Assembly: GCF_905480005.1 (NCBI RefSeq)
Contig: NZ_CAJQOO010000132.1
Coordinates: forward strand, 1-37,593
Source: an uncultured Maricaulis sp.
GTDB lineage: Bacteria > Pseudomonadota > Alphaproteobacteria > Caulobacterales > Maricaulaceae
Direction: 5' to 3'
DNA: 37,593 nt
Part shown: positions 1 through 7,727 of the stretch, piece after piece
How the letters are laid out: every line of letters begins with the position of its first letter
Position numbering within the stretch: position 1 is the stretch's first letter
Position numbers and translations under genes: made by a program
The notes under the pieces: model-generated
Told to the model about the DNA's origin: nothing
Database searches by the model: none
What the model saw: the letters and a program-made list of their open reading frames with translations, nothing else

Positions 1-826
1 CACCCGCTTCGCGCCGTCCCCGACAGGGCATCTTCATATCGGTCACGCCTTCTCGGCCTGGACGGCGTTTCAGGCTGCGGTGGAGGCGGAGGGGCGGTTT
101 ATCCTGCGGATGGAGGATATCGATACCGTTCGCTGCAAGCAGGAATTCGAGCAAGTTGTCCTGGACGACCTGATCTGGCTGGGGCTGGACTGGGAGGAGC
201 CGGTGCGGCGGCAGTCGGAGCATTTTGCGGACTATGCGCGTGTGCTCGAACGGCTGTGCGCGCTGGGCGTTGTCTATCGCTGTTTCAAGACGCGACGCGA
301 AATCATGGAGGATATTGCCCGCGCCCCGCACGGGCCGGGCGAGGTTTATCGGGGCCCTGTCACGCCGATAAGCGCGGACGAGGAAGCCAGCCGGATAGAG
401 GCCGGAGACGCCTATGCCTGGCGCCTGTCACTGGCGCGGAGCCGCGACGCGCTGGGACCGCGCTTTGCCGCCATGCGCTATTTCGAGGATGGCAGGGGCG
501 CGCAGGTCGTCGATCCGGACCCGCTGGGCGATGTCATCCTGGCGCGCAAGGATGTCGGCACCAGCTATCACATCGCGGTCGTGCATGATGATGCGTTGCA
601 GGGCATCAGCCATGTCATCCGTGGGGAGGATTTACGCGAGATGACGCCGCTGCATGTCCTCCTCCAGACCCTGCTCGACCTGCCGACACCGGTCTATCGG
701 CATCACCGCCTCCTGCTCGATGAGACGGGCGAGCGCTTTGCCAAGCGCAACAAGTCGGCGACGCTGAAAGCGCTGCGCGAAAACGGTGTCACGCCGGACG
801 CGCTTTTGTCACGATTTGCGGGCTAG
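1..826 (+). CDS. gluQ: Glutamyl-Q tRNA(Asp) synthetase, 5'-truncated
   Basis: The gene runs off the left edge; the frame is open from base 2 and about 275 residues are visible. The product is a class I tRNA-synthetase-like enzyme that attaches glutamate to queuosine at position 34 of tRNA(Asp), in the cytoplasm. Visible motifs are the N-terminal RFAPSPTGHLHIGHAF (HIGH motif), RMEDID just after it, IRGEDL in the middle, and FAKRNKS in place of KMSKS near the end. The protein ends shortly after that motif and lacks the anticodon-binding domain of full GluRS, which separates GluQ-RS from GltX. The zinc-binding segment is degenerate: one Cys remains (YRCFKT), and the other expected Cys positions are Lys and Pro. 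It ends convergently with the next gene, overlapping it by 4 bases. Confidence 0.92.
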   Translation, partial: TRFAPSPTGHLHIGHAFSAWTAFQAAVEAEGRFILRMEDIDTVRCKQEFEQVVLDDLIWLGLDWEEPVRRQSEHFADYARVLERLCALGVVYRCFKTRREIMEDIARAPHGPGEVYRGPVTPISADEEASRIEAGDAYAWRLSLARSRDALGPRFAAMRYFEDGRGAQVVDPDPLGDVILARKDVGTSYHIAVVHDDALQGISHVIRGEDLREMTPLHVLLQTLLDLPTPVYRHHRLLLDETGERFAKRNKSATLKALRENGVTPDALLSRFAG

Positions 827-1401
827 CGCTGCCGCTCGGCCACTTCCTCACGCTCGGCGACGCGCCGCAAGGCCCCGTCAATCCAGGTGTATTCCCGCAC
901 CAGAACCGCGCTGCCGCGCGAACCGGCATAGGAGAGCTGGCGCACGACAAAGCGCTCCTCGCGGTAGTGCGACTGGGCTTCGATCTCATTGCCGGACATC
1001 AGCCAGACGACCCGGTAGTCCTCGCCCTGCGAGATCAGGGCCGGAAAGGCGCAGATCGAACCACCGCAGAAATAAGCGACGGATGAACTGATCTGGCTCT
1101 CGCAATCGAGATCCTGGGTCGCGATGGCATAGTCCGGCCGGCTGTCCGCATTGAGATAGGCACTGACTCTGGGCGCTCCGTCGATGGCCGCGTCCGGGCA
1201 GGTCAGATCGCCCTCGCTCATGGTTCGAAGATGGCGTTGAAACGCCGACAGCGCGGCCGCCGGCAAACGTGCCTCGTCCGGCAAGGGCGCGGGATCGCGC
1301 GAACAGGCGGACAGGGCCAGGACACCGGCAAGGACAGCGGCAAGGCCGAAGACCTGGACCGGGACCGGACGGAACAGATGTGTTGGTCGTCTCGTGCGCA
1401 T
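823..1401 (-). CDS. Predicted lipoprotein of unknown function
   Basis: A 192-residue protein I do not recognise. The N-terminus has basic residues, a hydrophobic stretch and a lipobox LSAC with Cys at about residue 33, so export and lipidation are likely. The mature part has several cysteines (TCPD, DCES, YFCGGSIC) that may form disulfides in the periplasm. Its middle (YLNADSRPDYAI) resembles FG-GAP-like phrases in secreted proteins, but this is weak. An AAGGAAA ribosome binding site lies just before the ATG. It is convergent with gluQ, with stops overlapping by 4 bases, and divergent from the Rieske oxygenase across about 140 bases. No function is assigned. Confidence 0.65.
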   Translation of the reverse strand: MRTRRPTHLFRPVPVQVFGLAAVLAGVLALSACSRDPAPLPDEARLPAAALSAFQRHLRTMSEGDLTCPDAAIDGAPRVSAYLNADSRPDYAIATQDLDCESQISSSVAYFCGGSICAFPALISQGEDYRVVWLMSGNEIEAQSHYREERFVVRQLSYAGSRGSAVLVREYTWIDGALRRVAEREEVAERQR

Positions 1402-1539
1402 GCGCGTTTTCCTTCAACGCGCCCCCTCTGCGTCCAGGCAGACTAGCCGCCCCTGCACGGGTTGAACAAGGCCATATGCCGCACTTGTGATGCCGTGCTG
1501 ACGCTAGGCAGGCGCCTCGCAACGCGCTATGTGGCGATC

Positions 1540-2589
1540 ATGTTTGTCAAAGACCTGTGGTATTTCGGCGCCTTGTCGAGCGAGCTCAAGCCGGGCCAGC
1601 ACCTCCACCGCGAGCTGCTGGGCCAGCCGATCCTGTTCGGCCGCGACCATGACGGCAAGGCCTATGCCCTCAAGGATATCTGTCCCCACCGCGGCATTCT
1701 CCTGTCCGGCGGCGAGGCACAGAATCATGACGGCGAGACCCAGGTTGAATGTCCCTATCATGGCTGGCGTTTCCGCACGGATGGCTCCTGCGCCGCCATC
1801 CCCTCGCTGACCGAAGACCAGGCCGAGGCCATGGATCTGACCAAGATCCGCGTCCGCCGCTTCCCGGTGCATGAGGATCAGGGCCTGGTCTGGATCTGGT
1901 ATGCGGATGAGGACCAGGCCGACATCGCACCCTCGATTGACCCGCCCAAGCTAGACATTCCCGAGGGTCACGAACCGAAACTCGTCGTGCGCGACATCTT
2001 CAACTGCCATGTCGATCACGCGGTGATCGGCCTGATGGACCCGGCCCACATCCCCTATATCCACCGGCAATGGTGGTGGCGTTCGGCCAAGTCGGTGCAC
2101 GAGAAGACAAAGAAATTCGGCCCGGTCGAGCGCGGCTTCTCGATGCTGCCGCATGTCCCGTCCAAGAACTCCTATCTTTATTCGCTGATGGGTGAACCGC
2201 AGACCGAGATCCGCTTTCAGCTCCCGGGCTTGCGTACCGAGTATGTGAAAGCGGGCGGCAAGCATTTCACCGGCTTCACAGCCGTCACGCCGACCAATGA
2301 GAATTCAACCGCGATCACCATCGTCGTCTATTGGGATCACTGGCTTCCAACACTCGTGCCGAACCCGCTGATCCGCAAGGGTATCGAGATTTTTGTCGGC
2401 CAGGACCGCGATGCGGTGAACGCCCAGCAAGTCGGCCTCGCCTATGACCCCAATCTGATGCTGATCCATGACAGCGATGTGCAGGCGAAATGGTATTTCG
2501 CCCTCAAGCGCGCCTGGGACAAGCATCGCGAGACCGGCGAACCCTTCAAGAACCCCGTGCGCGCAGCTGAACTGCGCTGGAGAAGCTGA
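1540..2589 (+). CDS. Rieske [2Fe-2S] aromatic-ring-hydroxylating oxygenase, alpha subunit type
   Basis: A 349-residue non-haem iron oxygenase. The Rieske cluster ligands are visible as CPH (Cys48, His50) and CPYH (Cys71, His74). The mononuclear iron site is suggested by DPAHIPYIH (His170 and His175), with an acidic ligand expected further downstream. It resembles vanillate O-demethylase and related single-component terminal oxygenases, which need a separate reductase; none is encoded nearby. The substrate cannot be read from sequence. I chose the ATG at 1540 because MFVKDLWYF is the usual family start; an upstream ATG at 1462 would add 26 residues without family character. Its stop overlaps the next start (TGATG), so translation is probably coupled to the HIG1-type protein. 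Confidence 0.88.
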   Translation: MFVKDLWYFGALSSELKPGQHLHRELLGQPILFGRDHDGKAYALKDICPHRGILLSGGEAQNHDGETQVECPYHGWRFRTDGSCAAIPSLTEDQAEAMDLTKIRVRRFPVHEDQGLVWIWYADEDQADIAPSIDPPKLDIPEGHEPKLVVRDIFNCHVDHAVIGLMDPAHIPYIHRQWWWRSAKSVHEKTKKFGPVERGFSMLPHVPSKNSYLYSLMGEPQTEIRFQLPGLRTEYVKAGGKHFTGFTAVTPTNENSTAITIVVYWDHWLPTLVPNPLIRKGIEIFVGQDRDAVNAQQVGLAYDPNLMLIHDSDVQAKWYFALKRAWDKHRETGEPFKNPVRAAELRWRS

Positions 2590-2795
2590 TGGATACCTTC
2601 CTCACAGGCCTGCTCTACATCGCCATGCTGGCGGTCGTCATCACGCTCGGCTTCGGCATTTTCAACATGTACAAGTCCGACGACAAAACGCGCTCGCGCT
2701 CGAACAAGCTGATGCGCCTGCGTGTGGCGCTGCAATTCGCCGCCGTCCTGCTCATCATCGCCATCTTCCTGGTGAAGGAAAACTTCGGCGGCTGA
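2589..2795 (+). CDS. HIG1-type twin transmembrane protein
   Basis: A 68-residue inner-membrane protein with two hydrophobic helices (about residues 5-26 and 47-63) joined by a charged loop (YKSDDKTRSRSNKLMRLRV). This is the hypoxia-induced-gene (HIG_1_N) family, whose mitochondrial members bind cytochrome oxidase supercomplexes; the bacterial role is less clear. The RSNKLMRLRVALQ stretch at the start of helix 2 is characteristic. In many alphaproteobacteria it sits directly before a PduO-type adenosyltransferase and etfBA. Here it is separated from the adenosyltransferase by an inverted serine hydrolase gene. The start overlaps the Rieske oxygenase stop. Confidence 0.85.
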   Translation: MDTFLTGLLYIAMLAVVITLGFGIFNMYKSDDKTRSRSNKLMRLRVALQFAAVLLIIAIFLVKENFGG

Positions 2796-2804
2796 GGGTA
2801 GCGA

Positions 2805-3911
2805 TCATTCGCCAAAGGCTTCGCGGGTCGCCTGGTTGAAATAGGGGCCCAGCCCCCCGGTGTCGCCGTCATTGGCGGCAATGATCACAGCCTGGTCGCG
2901 ATCCGGCCAGATCGTCATCTGGACCAGCCAAAGCGTGTTCGACCCGTTGTGTATCAGCCGGGGGCCATCGATCGCCCAGCCCATGGCATAGTGCTCGCCA
3001 AACGGCGGCGTATGCAGGGTTTGCCAGGATCCGGCATCGAGGAAACCCGTGTCTTCACCCCGCGCTCCGGCCATGTGCACAGCCAGATAGCGGGACAGGT
3101 CCTCGAGCGACATGTGGACCGTGCCGGCCGGTCCCAGAACCGGCGGATTGTCGGCCGTCGGACCGGGCGCATGGGCCGCCCGCCGGCCGAACAGGCCGGA
3201 CCGGTGGCCGCGCGGCTGATCGACGGTCTCGGCGCTTCCCGGCGCACCAAAGCCGGCGCTTGTCAGACCGAGGGGCTCGAACACCTCACGCTGGATCAGG
3301 ACTTCCCAATCCTCGCCGGTCGCCTGTTCCAGCATCGCGCCGGCCACGACATAACCGGCATTCGAATAGAGGAATTCCGTTTCGGGCGCGGCTGCCGGCT
3401 CGCCCGACAACACCATTGCCGCATAGGCGATGCGCTGAGGGGCGATGTCGGCACCCTGCGCGCCCTGGGCGACAAAGCTGAACATGGCCGCCGGCCCGAT
3501 ATTGGCCGGCAGGCCGGAGCGGTGACTGAGCAGGTGGCGGAAGGTCAGGTCGCGAAAAGCGGGATTGATGTCATCCACCACGCCGCCGAGATGCTGGGCG
3601 ATCGTGTCATCCCAGCTGACGCGACCCTGCTCGGCAAGGCGCGCAACCAGGGTTGCCGTCATGGATTTGGTATTGGAGCCGAGATGCCAGAAATCGTCCG
3701 GCTGAAGTGCGATTTCGGTATCGATCGCGCGCTCCCCGGAAAGACCCAGCTCCACCTCGTCGCCCTGGCGGAAGAGAATGGCAATTCCCGGCGCGCCGGT
3801 CCGCTCGCGGATAATGTCGGCACCAGCCTCGATTCCGCCGCCCTGGGCGTCGGCGACGGACAGTGTCAGCGCGACCAGGCTCGCCGCCAGGACCGTTATT
3901 GTTTTCAGCAT
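2805..3911 (-). CDS. Serine hydrolase, beta-lactamase/class C PBP fold, exported
   Basis: A 368-residue exported protein. A signal peptide (MLKTITVLAASLVALTLSVADA) is followed by the beta-lactamase fold. The SxxK nucleophile motif is SNTK, the YxN motif is YSN, and HNGS near the C-terminus takes the place of KTG. Members of this broad family include esterases, D-aminopeptidases, DD-carboxypeptidases and true AmpC enzymes; nothing here points to antibiotic resistance. A GGGGAA ribosome binding site precedes the ATG. It is inserted in reverse between the HIG1 gene (9 bases from its stop) and the adenosyltransferase (47 bases from its start), splitting a commonly adjacent pair. A second member of the fold lies at 5764-7248. 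Confidence 0.87.
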   Translation of the reverse strand: MLKTITVLAASLVALTLSVADAQGGGIEAGADIIRERTGAPGIAILFRQGDEVELGLSGERAIDTEIALQPDDFWHLGSNTKSMTATLVARLAEQGRVSWDDTIAQHLGGVVDDINPAFRDLTFRHLLSHRSGLPANIGPAAMFSFVAQGAQGADIAPQRIAYAAMVLSGEPAAAPETEFLYSNAGYVVAGAMLEQATGEDWEVLIQREVFEPLGLTSAGFGAPGSAETVDQPRGHRSGLFGRRAAHAPGPTADNPPVLGPAGTVHMSLEDLSRYLAVHMAGARGEDTGFLDAGSWQTLHTPPFGEHYAMGWAIDGPRLIHNGSNTLWLVQMTIWPDRDQAVIIAANDGDTGGLGPYFNQATREAFGE

Positions 3912-3958
3912 ATTCCCCGCCCTTTCAACCGAGCCGTCCTGACGCTAAGACTGGCGCC

Positions 3959-4534
3959 ATGGTTCGTCTCACGAAAATCTACACGCGCACCGGCGATGCC
4001 GGGAAAACCCGGCTTGGCGACATGTCGGAGACAGTCAAACACGATGCCCGGGTCGACGCCTACGGGGATGTTGACGAGACCAATTCCTCCCTTGGCCTCG
4101 CCCGCGCCGCGCTGGACGGCAGCGACCCGCTCGACGCGCCACTGGCCCGGATCCAGAACGACCTGTTCGATCTGGGCGCGGATCTTTGCGTGCCGGAAAG
4201 CGATACGCCACCCGATTACGAGCCGCTTCGCGTGACCGAAAGCCAGGTCGACTGGCTGGAGGGCGAAATCGACCAGCTCAATGCCCGGCTCGATCCACTC
4301 AACTCCTTCATCCTGCCCGGCGGCCGTGACGCAGCAGCCAGGCTTCACCTGTCGCGCACGATCTGCCGCCGCGCAGAGCGCAAGGTCTCGGCCCTGATCG
4401 CCGCGGGCGCACGGATCAATCCAGCCGTCCTGAAATATCTCAACCGCCTGTCCGACCTGCTCTTCGTGATGGCCCGGACCGCGAATGATGAAGGCCGCGC
4501 GGATGTGCTCTGGGTGCCGGGCAAGGATCGATGA
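3959..4534 (+). CDS. Cob(I)alamin adenosyltransferase, PduO type
   Basis: A 191-residue enzyme that transfers adenosyl from ATP to cob(I)alamin, giving coenzyme B12, used in such bacteria by methylmalonyl-CoA mutase among others. The N-terminal ATP loop is clear (LTKIYTRTGDAGKTRLGD), as are DAYGDVDETNSSLG and the C-terminal helices with RTICRRAERKV and LNRLSDLLFVMAR. Length matches the family. I use the ATG at 3959 because MVRLTKIYT is the family start; upstream in-frame starts lie in the promoter region shared with the divergent hydrolase. Its stop overlaps the NADAR start (ATGA), indicating translational coupling. Confidence 0.93.
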   Translation: MVRLTKIYTRTGDAGKTRLGDMSETVKHDARVDAYGDVDETNSSLGLARAALDGSDPLDAPLARIQNDLFDLGADLCVPESDTPPDYEPLRVTESQVDWLEGEIDQLNARLDPLNSFILPGGRDAAARLHLSRTICRRAERKVSALIAAGARINPAVLKYLNRLSDLLFVMARTANDEGRADVLWVPGKDR

Positions 4535-5034
4535 GCCGGGAAGTTTATCTCTTTCTTCGGGGCCCTTTGAGCCAATGGCATCCGTCACCCTTTATCCAGG
4601 ACGGCAAACGTTATGGATGCGCCGAACAATTCATGATGGAACAAAAGGCCTGCCTCTTCGGCGACGAGGCTATGGCCGCGCGCATCATGGCTACCAGCGA
4701 ACCTCATGAGCAGAAATTGATGGGAAGTCGTGTCTCAGGCTTCGACGACGCCGTTTGGACGCGTCATCGTGAAGAGATTGTCTACACGGGCAACCGCGCC
4801 AAATTTCAACAGAACGCGGGTCTAGCCAAGAAGCTATCGCGGACAGGCGATGCCATACTCGCGGAAGCCAATCCGCGAGATCTAAACTGGGGCATTGGCC
4901 TTTCGGAGGACGACCCTCGCGCTCAAATTCCCAACGAATGGCGCGGCGCAAATTTGCTGGGCTACATCCTGATGCGCGTTAGGAGCGAGATTGCGAATGG
5001 CACCATTCTTTCCAACGCGGAAAGATCAACTTGA
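4531..5034 (+). CDS. NADAR family protein (YbiA-like N-glycosidase)
   Basis: A 167-residue cytoplasmic protein of the NADAR/YbiA family. Characteristic pieces appear in order: FLSQWHP-like LSQWHPSPF near the start, YGCAEQFMMEQKA, a WTRHREEIVYTGNRAKFQQN block, TGDAILAEANPRDLNWGIGL, and a final WRGANLLGYILMRVR. Family members cleave N-glycosidic bonds, acting on riboflavin-pathway intermediates (YbiA/COG3236) or on ADP-ribosylated guanine; which applies here cannot be read. Its ATG overlaps the adenosyltransferase stop by 4 bases. Base composition is lower in GC than the neighbours: bases 4681-4740 and 4801-4860 count to about 52-53%. This supports late acquisition, although the gene is perfectly coupled to the upstream one. 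Confidence 0.85.
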   Translation: MSREVYLFLRGPLSQWHPSPFIQDGKRYGCAEQFMMEQKACLFGDEAMAARIMATSEPHEQKLMGSRVSGFDDAVWTRHREEIVYTGNRAKFQQNAGLAKKLSRTGDAILAEANPRDLNWGIGLSEDDPRAQIPNEWRGANLLGYILMRVRSEIANGTILSNAERST

Positions 5035-5108
5035 CGTCAGCCCGGTCGACAAAATGTCGCAACCCCCTAAGTGTAGCCGCTCAAGTTCAGTCCATACGGA
5101 GTTACCGC

Positions 5109-5690
5109 ATGACCCGCCTTTTCCTCGCCGCTTCCGCGGCCCTGCTCACCGCCACCGCCGCCCAGGCCGAGCCGGAGACTTTCGAATTCGACAAGACGCA
5201 CACGGTCATCGAAGCCCGCTGGGATCACCAGGGCTATTCAACGATGTCGATGCAGTTCACCGATTATGACGGCACCCTGTCACTGGATCTGGAAACACCG
5301 TCCAATTCGACCGTCGACATCACCTTCAACCTGATCGACGGCTTCTGGGTCGGCGCCAATCAGGACCGTTTCATCACCCACCTGAATTCCGGCGACTTCT
5401 TCGAGACCGAGGTCAATCCGACCGCGCATTTCGTGGCCACCGGCTTCGAGACCGCGAACGGCGAGATCGGCATCATGACCGGCGATCTCACCATGAATGG
5501 CATGACGGGCCCGGTCAGCCTCGAAGTGACCCTCAATCAGGTCGGCGAGACCCGTTCCGGCACAACCAAGCTCGGCTTCACCGCCATCGGCTCGCTGATG
5601 CGCTCGGAGTGGGATATGGGCTTCGCCGTCCCCTTCGTCGCCGACGAGATCGAACTCTTCATCTCGACCGAGCTGGTCGCGGCCGAATAG
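5109..5690 (+). CDS. YceI family periplasmic lipid-binding protein
   Basis: A 193-residue exported protein with a signal peptide ending AQA-E (about residue 19). The mature part matches the YceI lipocalin-like barrel, which binds polyisoprenoid or other amphiphilic ligands. Visible pieces are FDKTHTVIEARWDHQGYSTM at the start, HLNSGDFFETEVNPTAHF in the middle, GDLTMNGMTGPVSLEV, and a closing RSEWDMGF. I placed the start at the ATG of 5109: a GGAG-containing site (about 5098-5101) lies just upstream and the signal peptide begins there. An open frame from 5031 would add 26 non-signal-like residues. A strong terminator follows. Confidence 0.9.
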   Translation: MTRLFLAASAALLTATAAQAEPETFEFDKTHTVIEARWDHQGYSTMSMQFTDYDGTLSLDLETPSNSTVDITFNLIDGFWVGANQDRFITHLNSGDFFETEVNPTAHFVATGFETANGEIGIMTGDLTMNGMTGPVSLEVTLNQVGETRSGTTKLGFTAIGSLMRSEWDMGFAVPFVADEIELFISTELVAAE

Positions 5691-5718
5691 GCCCGGCTGC
5701 AAAGCTAACCAGAATTAT

Positions 5719-5748
5719 GGGGCCTGTCCGGCGGACAGGCCCCTTTTT
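5719..5748 (+). terminator. Rho-independent terminator after the YceI gene
   Basis: An 11-bp perfect stem (GGGGCCTGTCC at 5719-5729 pairs with 5733-5743), a 3-base loop and a run of five T. It lies 28 bases after the YceI stop. The minus strand has no T run after the stem, so it mainly serves the plus-strand unit and does not obviously terminate the convergent hydrolase. Confidence 0.9.
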
Positions 5749-5763
5749 CATGGCTTGGCTGGT

Positions 5764-7248
5764 TCAGCGCCGCGTCCTGGGACTGGACCAGAGACACAGG
5801 GTCAGAATGGCAAACAGGCTTGTCACCGCAATCGTCAACCCTTCCAGCTCATCCACCGGCATTTCATCGATAAAGATGGTTTCCGTCCGCCACATCATCG
5901 AATTCGTCCAGAACATCCAGATCAGGAAGAGGGTTGCGGCGAAGGTGAGGAAGGCCAGGAACAGGCGCCCGCTGAGGCGGAGCGGCCCCCGGCCGACAGG
6001 CCGCAATGTCACAACCCGCTTGCCGGCCACACGGCCCGCCACAAGCCAGTAGGCCCAGAACAGGCCCACGGCAGCGACGCCCCAGCTCACCCAGGCGAGC
6101 TGGCGTGTCAGGGAGACCGCCTCATCGCAGCGCGCGGCACCGGCCTCGCTGTCCATCAGGCCGAGCCAGGCACAACTCAGATCAAAATCCAGCTGTGCGC
6201 CCGAGGTCGCATTGGTGAGGAAATAGAAGCCGTCACCGGTTTCGGGGCGGATATAGATCTGGCCGTTCCACGAAGAATTATTCCCCCCGTGTCCGTAGAG
6301 AATTCCGGCAGGGGTCTCCCAGCGCGTATAGCTCATGGCGAAGCCCGGATTGGGACCGGTCGGCGCGAAGGCCTGCTCCAGGCTGTCGGCGCTCAGCACG
6401 CCGCCGCCCGTCATGTGCGCCAGAAGGAAACGCTCGAGATCGCCGCCCGAGGCATAGCCGCCTGCCGCCGTCAGCGCGACATCACGCAAGTCCTCGATGG
6501 GCTGGCGATAATAATTGAAGGCCTGCGACACGGTCGGCAGCCTTGACGCCTCGAAGCCGGACATTGTCATGCCAAGCGGATCGAAGACACGCTGGCGGGC
6601 TGCGGTGTCGAAGTCCTGCCCGGTCACTGTCTCGACCAGCATTTGCAGCAGCACAAAGCCGCCGCCGGAATATCGCCTGACCTCGCCGGGCTGATAGACT
6701 ACCTGGAGGGGCGCGAAGTTCTCGCTGAGATCGACGGCATCCGCGGGCTGCTCTTCATGCGCGCCCCAGCCCCCATAGCCCGGCTGATTGGTGCCCGCCG
6801 TGTGCTGAAGCAGGCGCCGGACCGTGACCGTTTCCGGCGCATGCTCCCCATAATCCGGCTCATAGGGCAGATCATAGGTCGACAGGGGTGCGTCCAGATC
6901 GATCACCCCGTCCTGTGCCAGGCTGAGGACCGTCCAGACCGTCAGCGGTTTGGAGATCGATCCGAGATTGAAAGCCGTCGCATCCGTAATCGGCAGACCG
7001 GCATCATCCGCGCGGCCTTCACGCGCCTGCCAGACAATCTCGCCGTCCCGGATCACGCCGGCCGCTACGCCGGCGATCGAATAGCGCTGCATCGCGTGAT
7101 CCAGAACATCATCCAGATGCTCCGCAATTTCTGCGTCGGAACGCCCGACCTCAAGGCTGCGGATTTGCCGGAGTCCGATCGCCGACCAGCAAGCACTCAC
7201 AACAAGAACAGCCAGGAAAACGGCTCTCAATTTCACAAGGGGCGACAT
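5764..7248 (-). CDS. Serine hydrolase, beta-lactamase fold, with C-terminal membrane segments
   Basis: A 494-residue envelope protein. An N-terminal hydrophobic segment (LRAVFLAVLVVSACWSAIGL) is followed by a beta-lactamase/class C PBP domain with SISK as the SxxK motif, YSG in the YxN position and HGG in the KTG position. About 110 C-terminal residues hold three predicted membrane helices (LAWVSWGVAAVGLFWAYWLV, LFLAFLTFAATLFLIWMF and LTIAVTSLFAILTLCLW). The catalytic domain is probably periplasmic and membrane-tethered. The substrate may be a peptide, peptidoglycan or an ester. It is divergent from a PadR regulator across about 116 bases, so PadR control is likely (inference). Confidence 0.87.
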   Translation of the reverse strand: MSPLVKLRAVFLAVLVVSACWSAIGLRQIRSLEVGRSDAEIAEHLDDVLDHAMQRYSIAGVAAGVIRDGEIVWQAREGRADDAGLPITDATAFNLGSISKPLTVWTVLSLAQDGVIDLDAPLSTYDLPYEPDYGEHAPETVTVRRLLQHTAGTNQPGYGGWGAHEEQPADAVDLSENFAPLQVVYQPGEVRRYSGGGFVLLQMLVETVTGQDFDTAARQRVFDPLGMTMSGFEASRLPTVSQAFNYYRQPIEDLRDVALTAAGGYASGGDLERFLLAHMTGGGVLSADSLEQAFAPTGPNPGFAMSYTRWETPAGILYGHGGNNSSWNGQIYIRPETGDGFYFLTNATSGAQLDFDLSCAWLGLMDSEAGAARCDEAVSLTRQLAWVSWGVAAVGLFWAYWLVAGRVAGKRVVTLRPVGRGPLRLSGRLFLAFLTFAATLFLIWMFWTNSMMWRTETIFIDEMPVDELEGLTIAVTSLFAILTLCLWSSPRTRR

Positions 7249-7342
7249 TCCAATTCCTTCCCGCCTTTACGTTGGCGATACCAACTACTATGCATTGCTA
7301 TATATCTTGCTAAGCCGATACACAAGCCATAGGAAGGGAGTC
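7249..7342. promoter_or_regulatory. Divergent control region between serine hydrolase and PadR operon
   Basis: An AT-rich island (about 7280-7312) in GC-rich surroundings. It holds TTGCTA twice, at 7295-7300 and 7307-7312 (12-base spacing), with TATATC between them that could serve as a -10 element. Related GCGATAC and CCGATAC words flank it. PadR regulators usually bind their own promoters, so this is a plausible operator, but no classical PadR palindrome is clear. An AGGAAGGGAG ribosome binding site closes the region at 7331-7340. Confidence 0.45.
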
Positions 7343-7378
7343 ATGATCAGCGGGGCAGAAACGCATGACCGGGACTGA
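7343..7378 (+). CDS. Possible 11-codon leader peptide upstream of PadR
   Basis: This reading frame encodes MISGAETHDRD and a stop. It carries the best ribosome binding site in the area (AGGAAGGGAG at 7331-7340). It overlaps the first PadR ATG (7365) out of frame, and its TGA ends one base before an internal PadR ATG (7380), a geometry that allows translational coupling. It could be chance. Expression is unproven. Confidence 0.35.
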   Translation: MISGAETHDRD

Positions 7379-7727
7379 GATGGACGAGATTCTCGACCGC
7401 TGGAGCTCCCAGGCTCGCAAGGGGTATTTCGAGATGTTGCTGCTCGCCCGCCTGAAGGCAGGGCGCGCCTATGGCTACCAGATAGTCGCGGCCCTGAAGC
7501 AAGCGCCCGGATTTGAAAACCTGGCCGAAGGCACGGTCTACCCGGTGCTCACGCGCATGAAGAAGGACGGACTCGTCACCGCCGAATGGGTCGCGGACGA
7601 TACCGGCCCGCCACGCAAGTATTACACGGTGACCGAACTGGGCGATCGAACGCTCGATGCCATGCACGGAATCTGGCGCCGCATGGATGAAGTCCTGCTG
7701 GCACAACCCGCAAAGGAGGCGTCCTGA
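7365..7727 (+). CDS. PadR family transcriptional regulator
   Basis: A 120-residue winged-helix repressor. Visible family features are the N-terminal helix KGYFEMLLLARL, YGYQIVAAL, the recognition region LAEGTVYPVLTRMKKDGLV, and the wing GPPRKYYTVTELG. The short C-terminal helix places it in the small PadR group. The start is uncertain: ATG 7365 lacks a good ribosome binding site, while ATG 7380 (115 residues) lies one base after the stop of a short leader frame with a strong site. Its stop overlaps the next start (TGATG). It probably represses its own operon and the divergent serine hydrolase. Confidence 0.9.
   Translation: MTGTEMDEILDRWSSQARKGYFEMLLLARLKAGRAYGYQIVAALKQAPGFENLAEGTVYPVLTRMKKDGLVTAEWVADDTGPPRKYYTVTELGDRTLDAMHGIWRRMDEVLLAQPAKEAS

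Noticed and set aside
2805-7248. The two serine hydrolases as acquired beta-lactamase resistance genes
   Set aside because: Both have atypical motifs (HNG or HGG in place of KTG) and lie among core genes. The family is mostly esterases and peptidases, and one has extra membrane helices.
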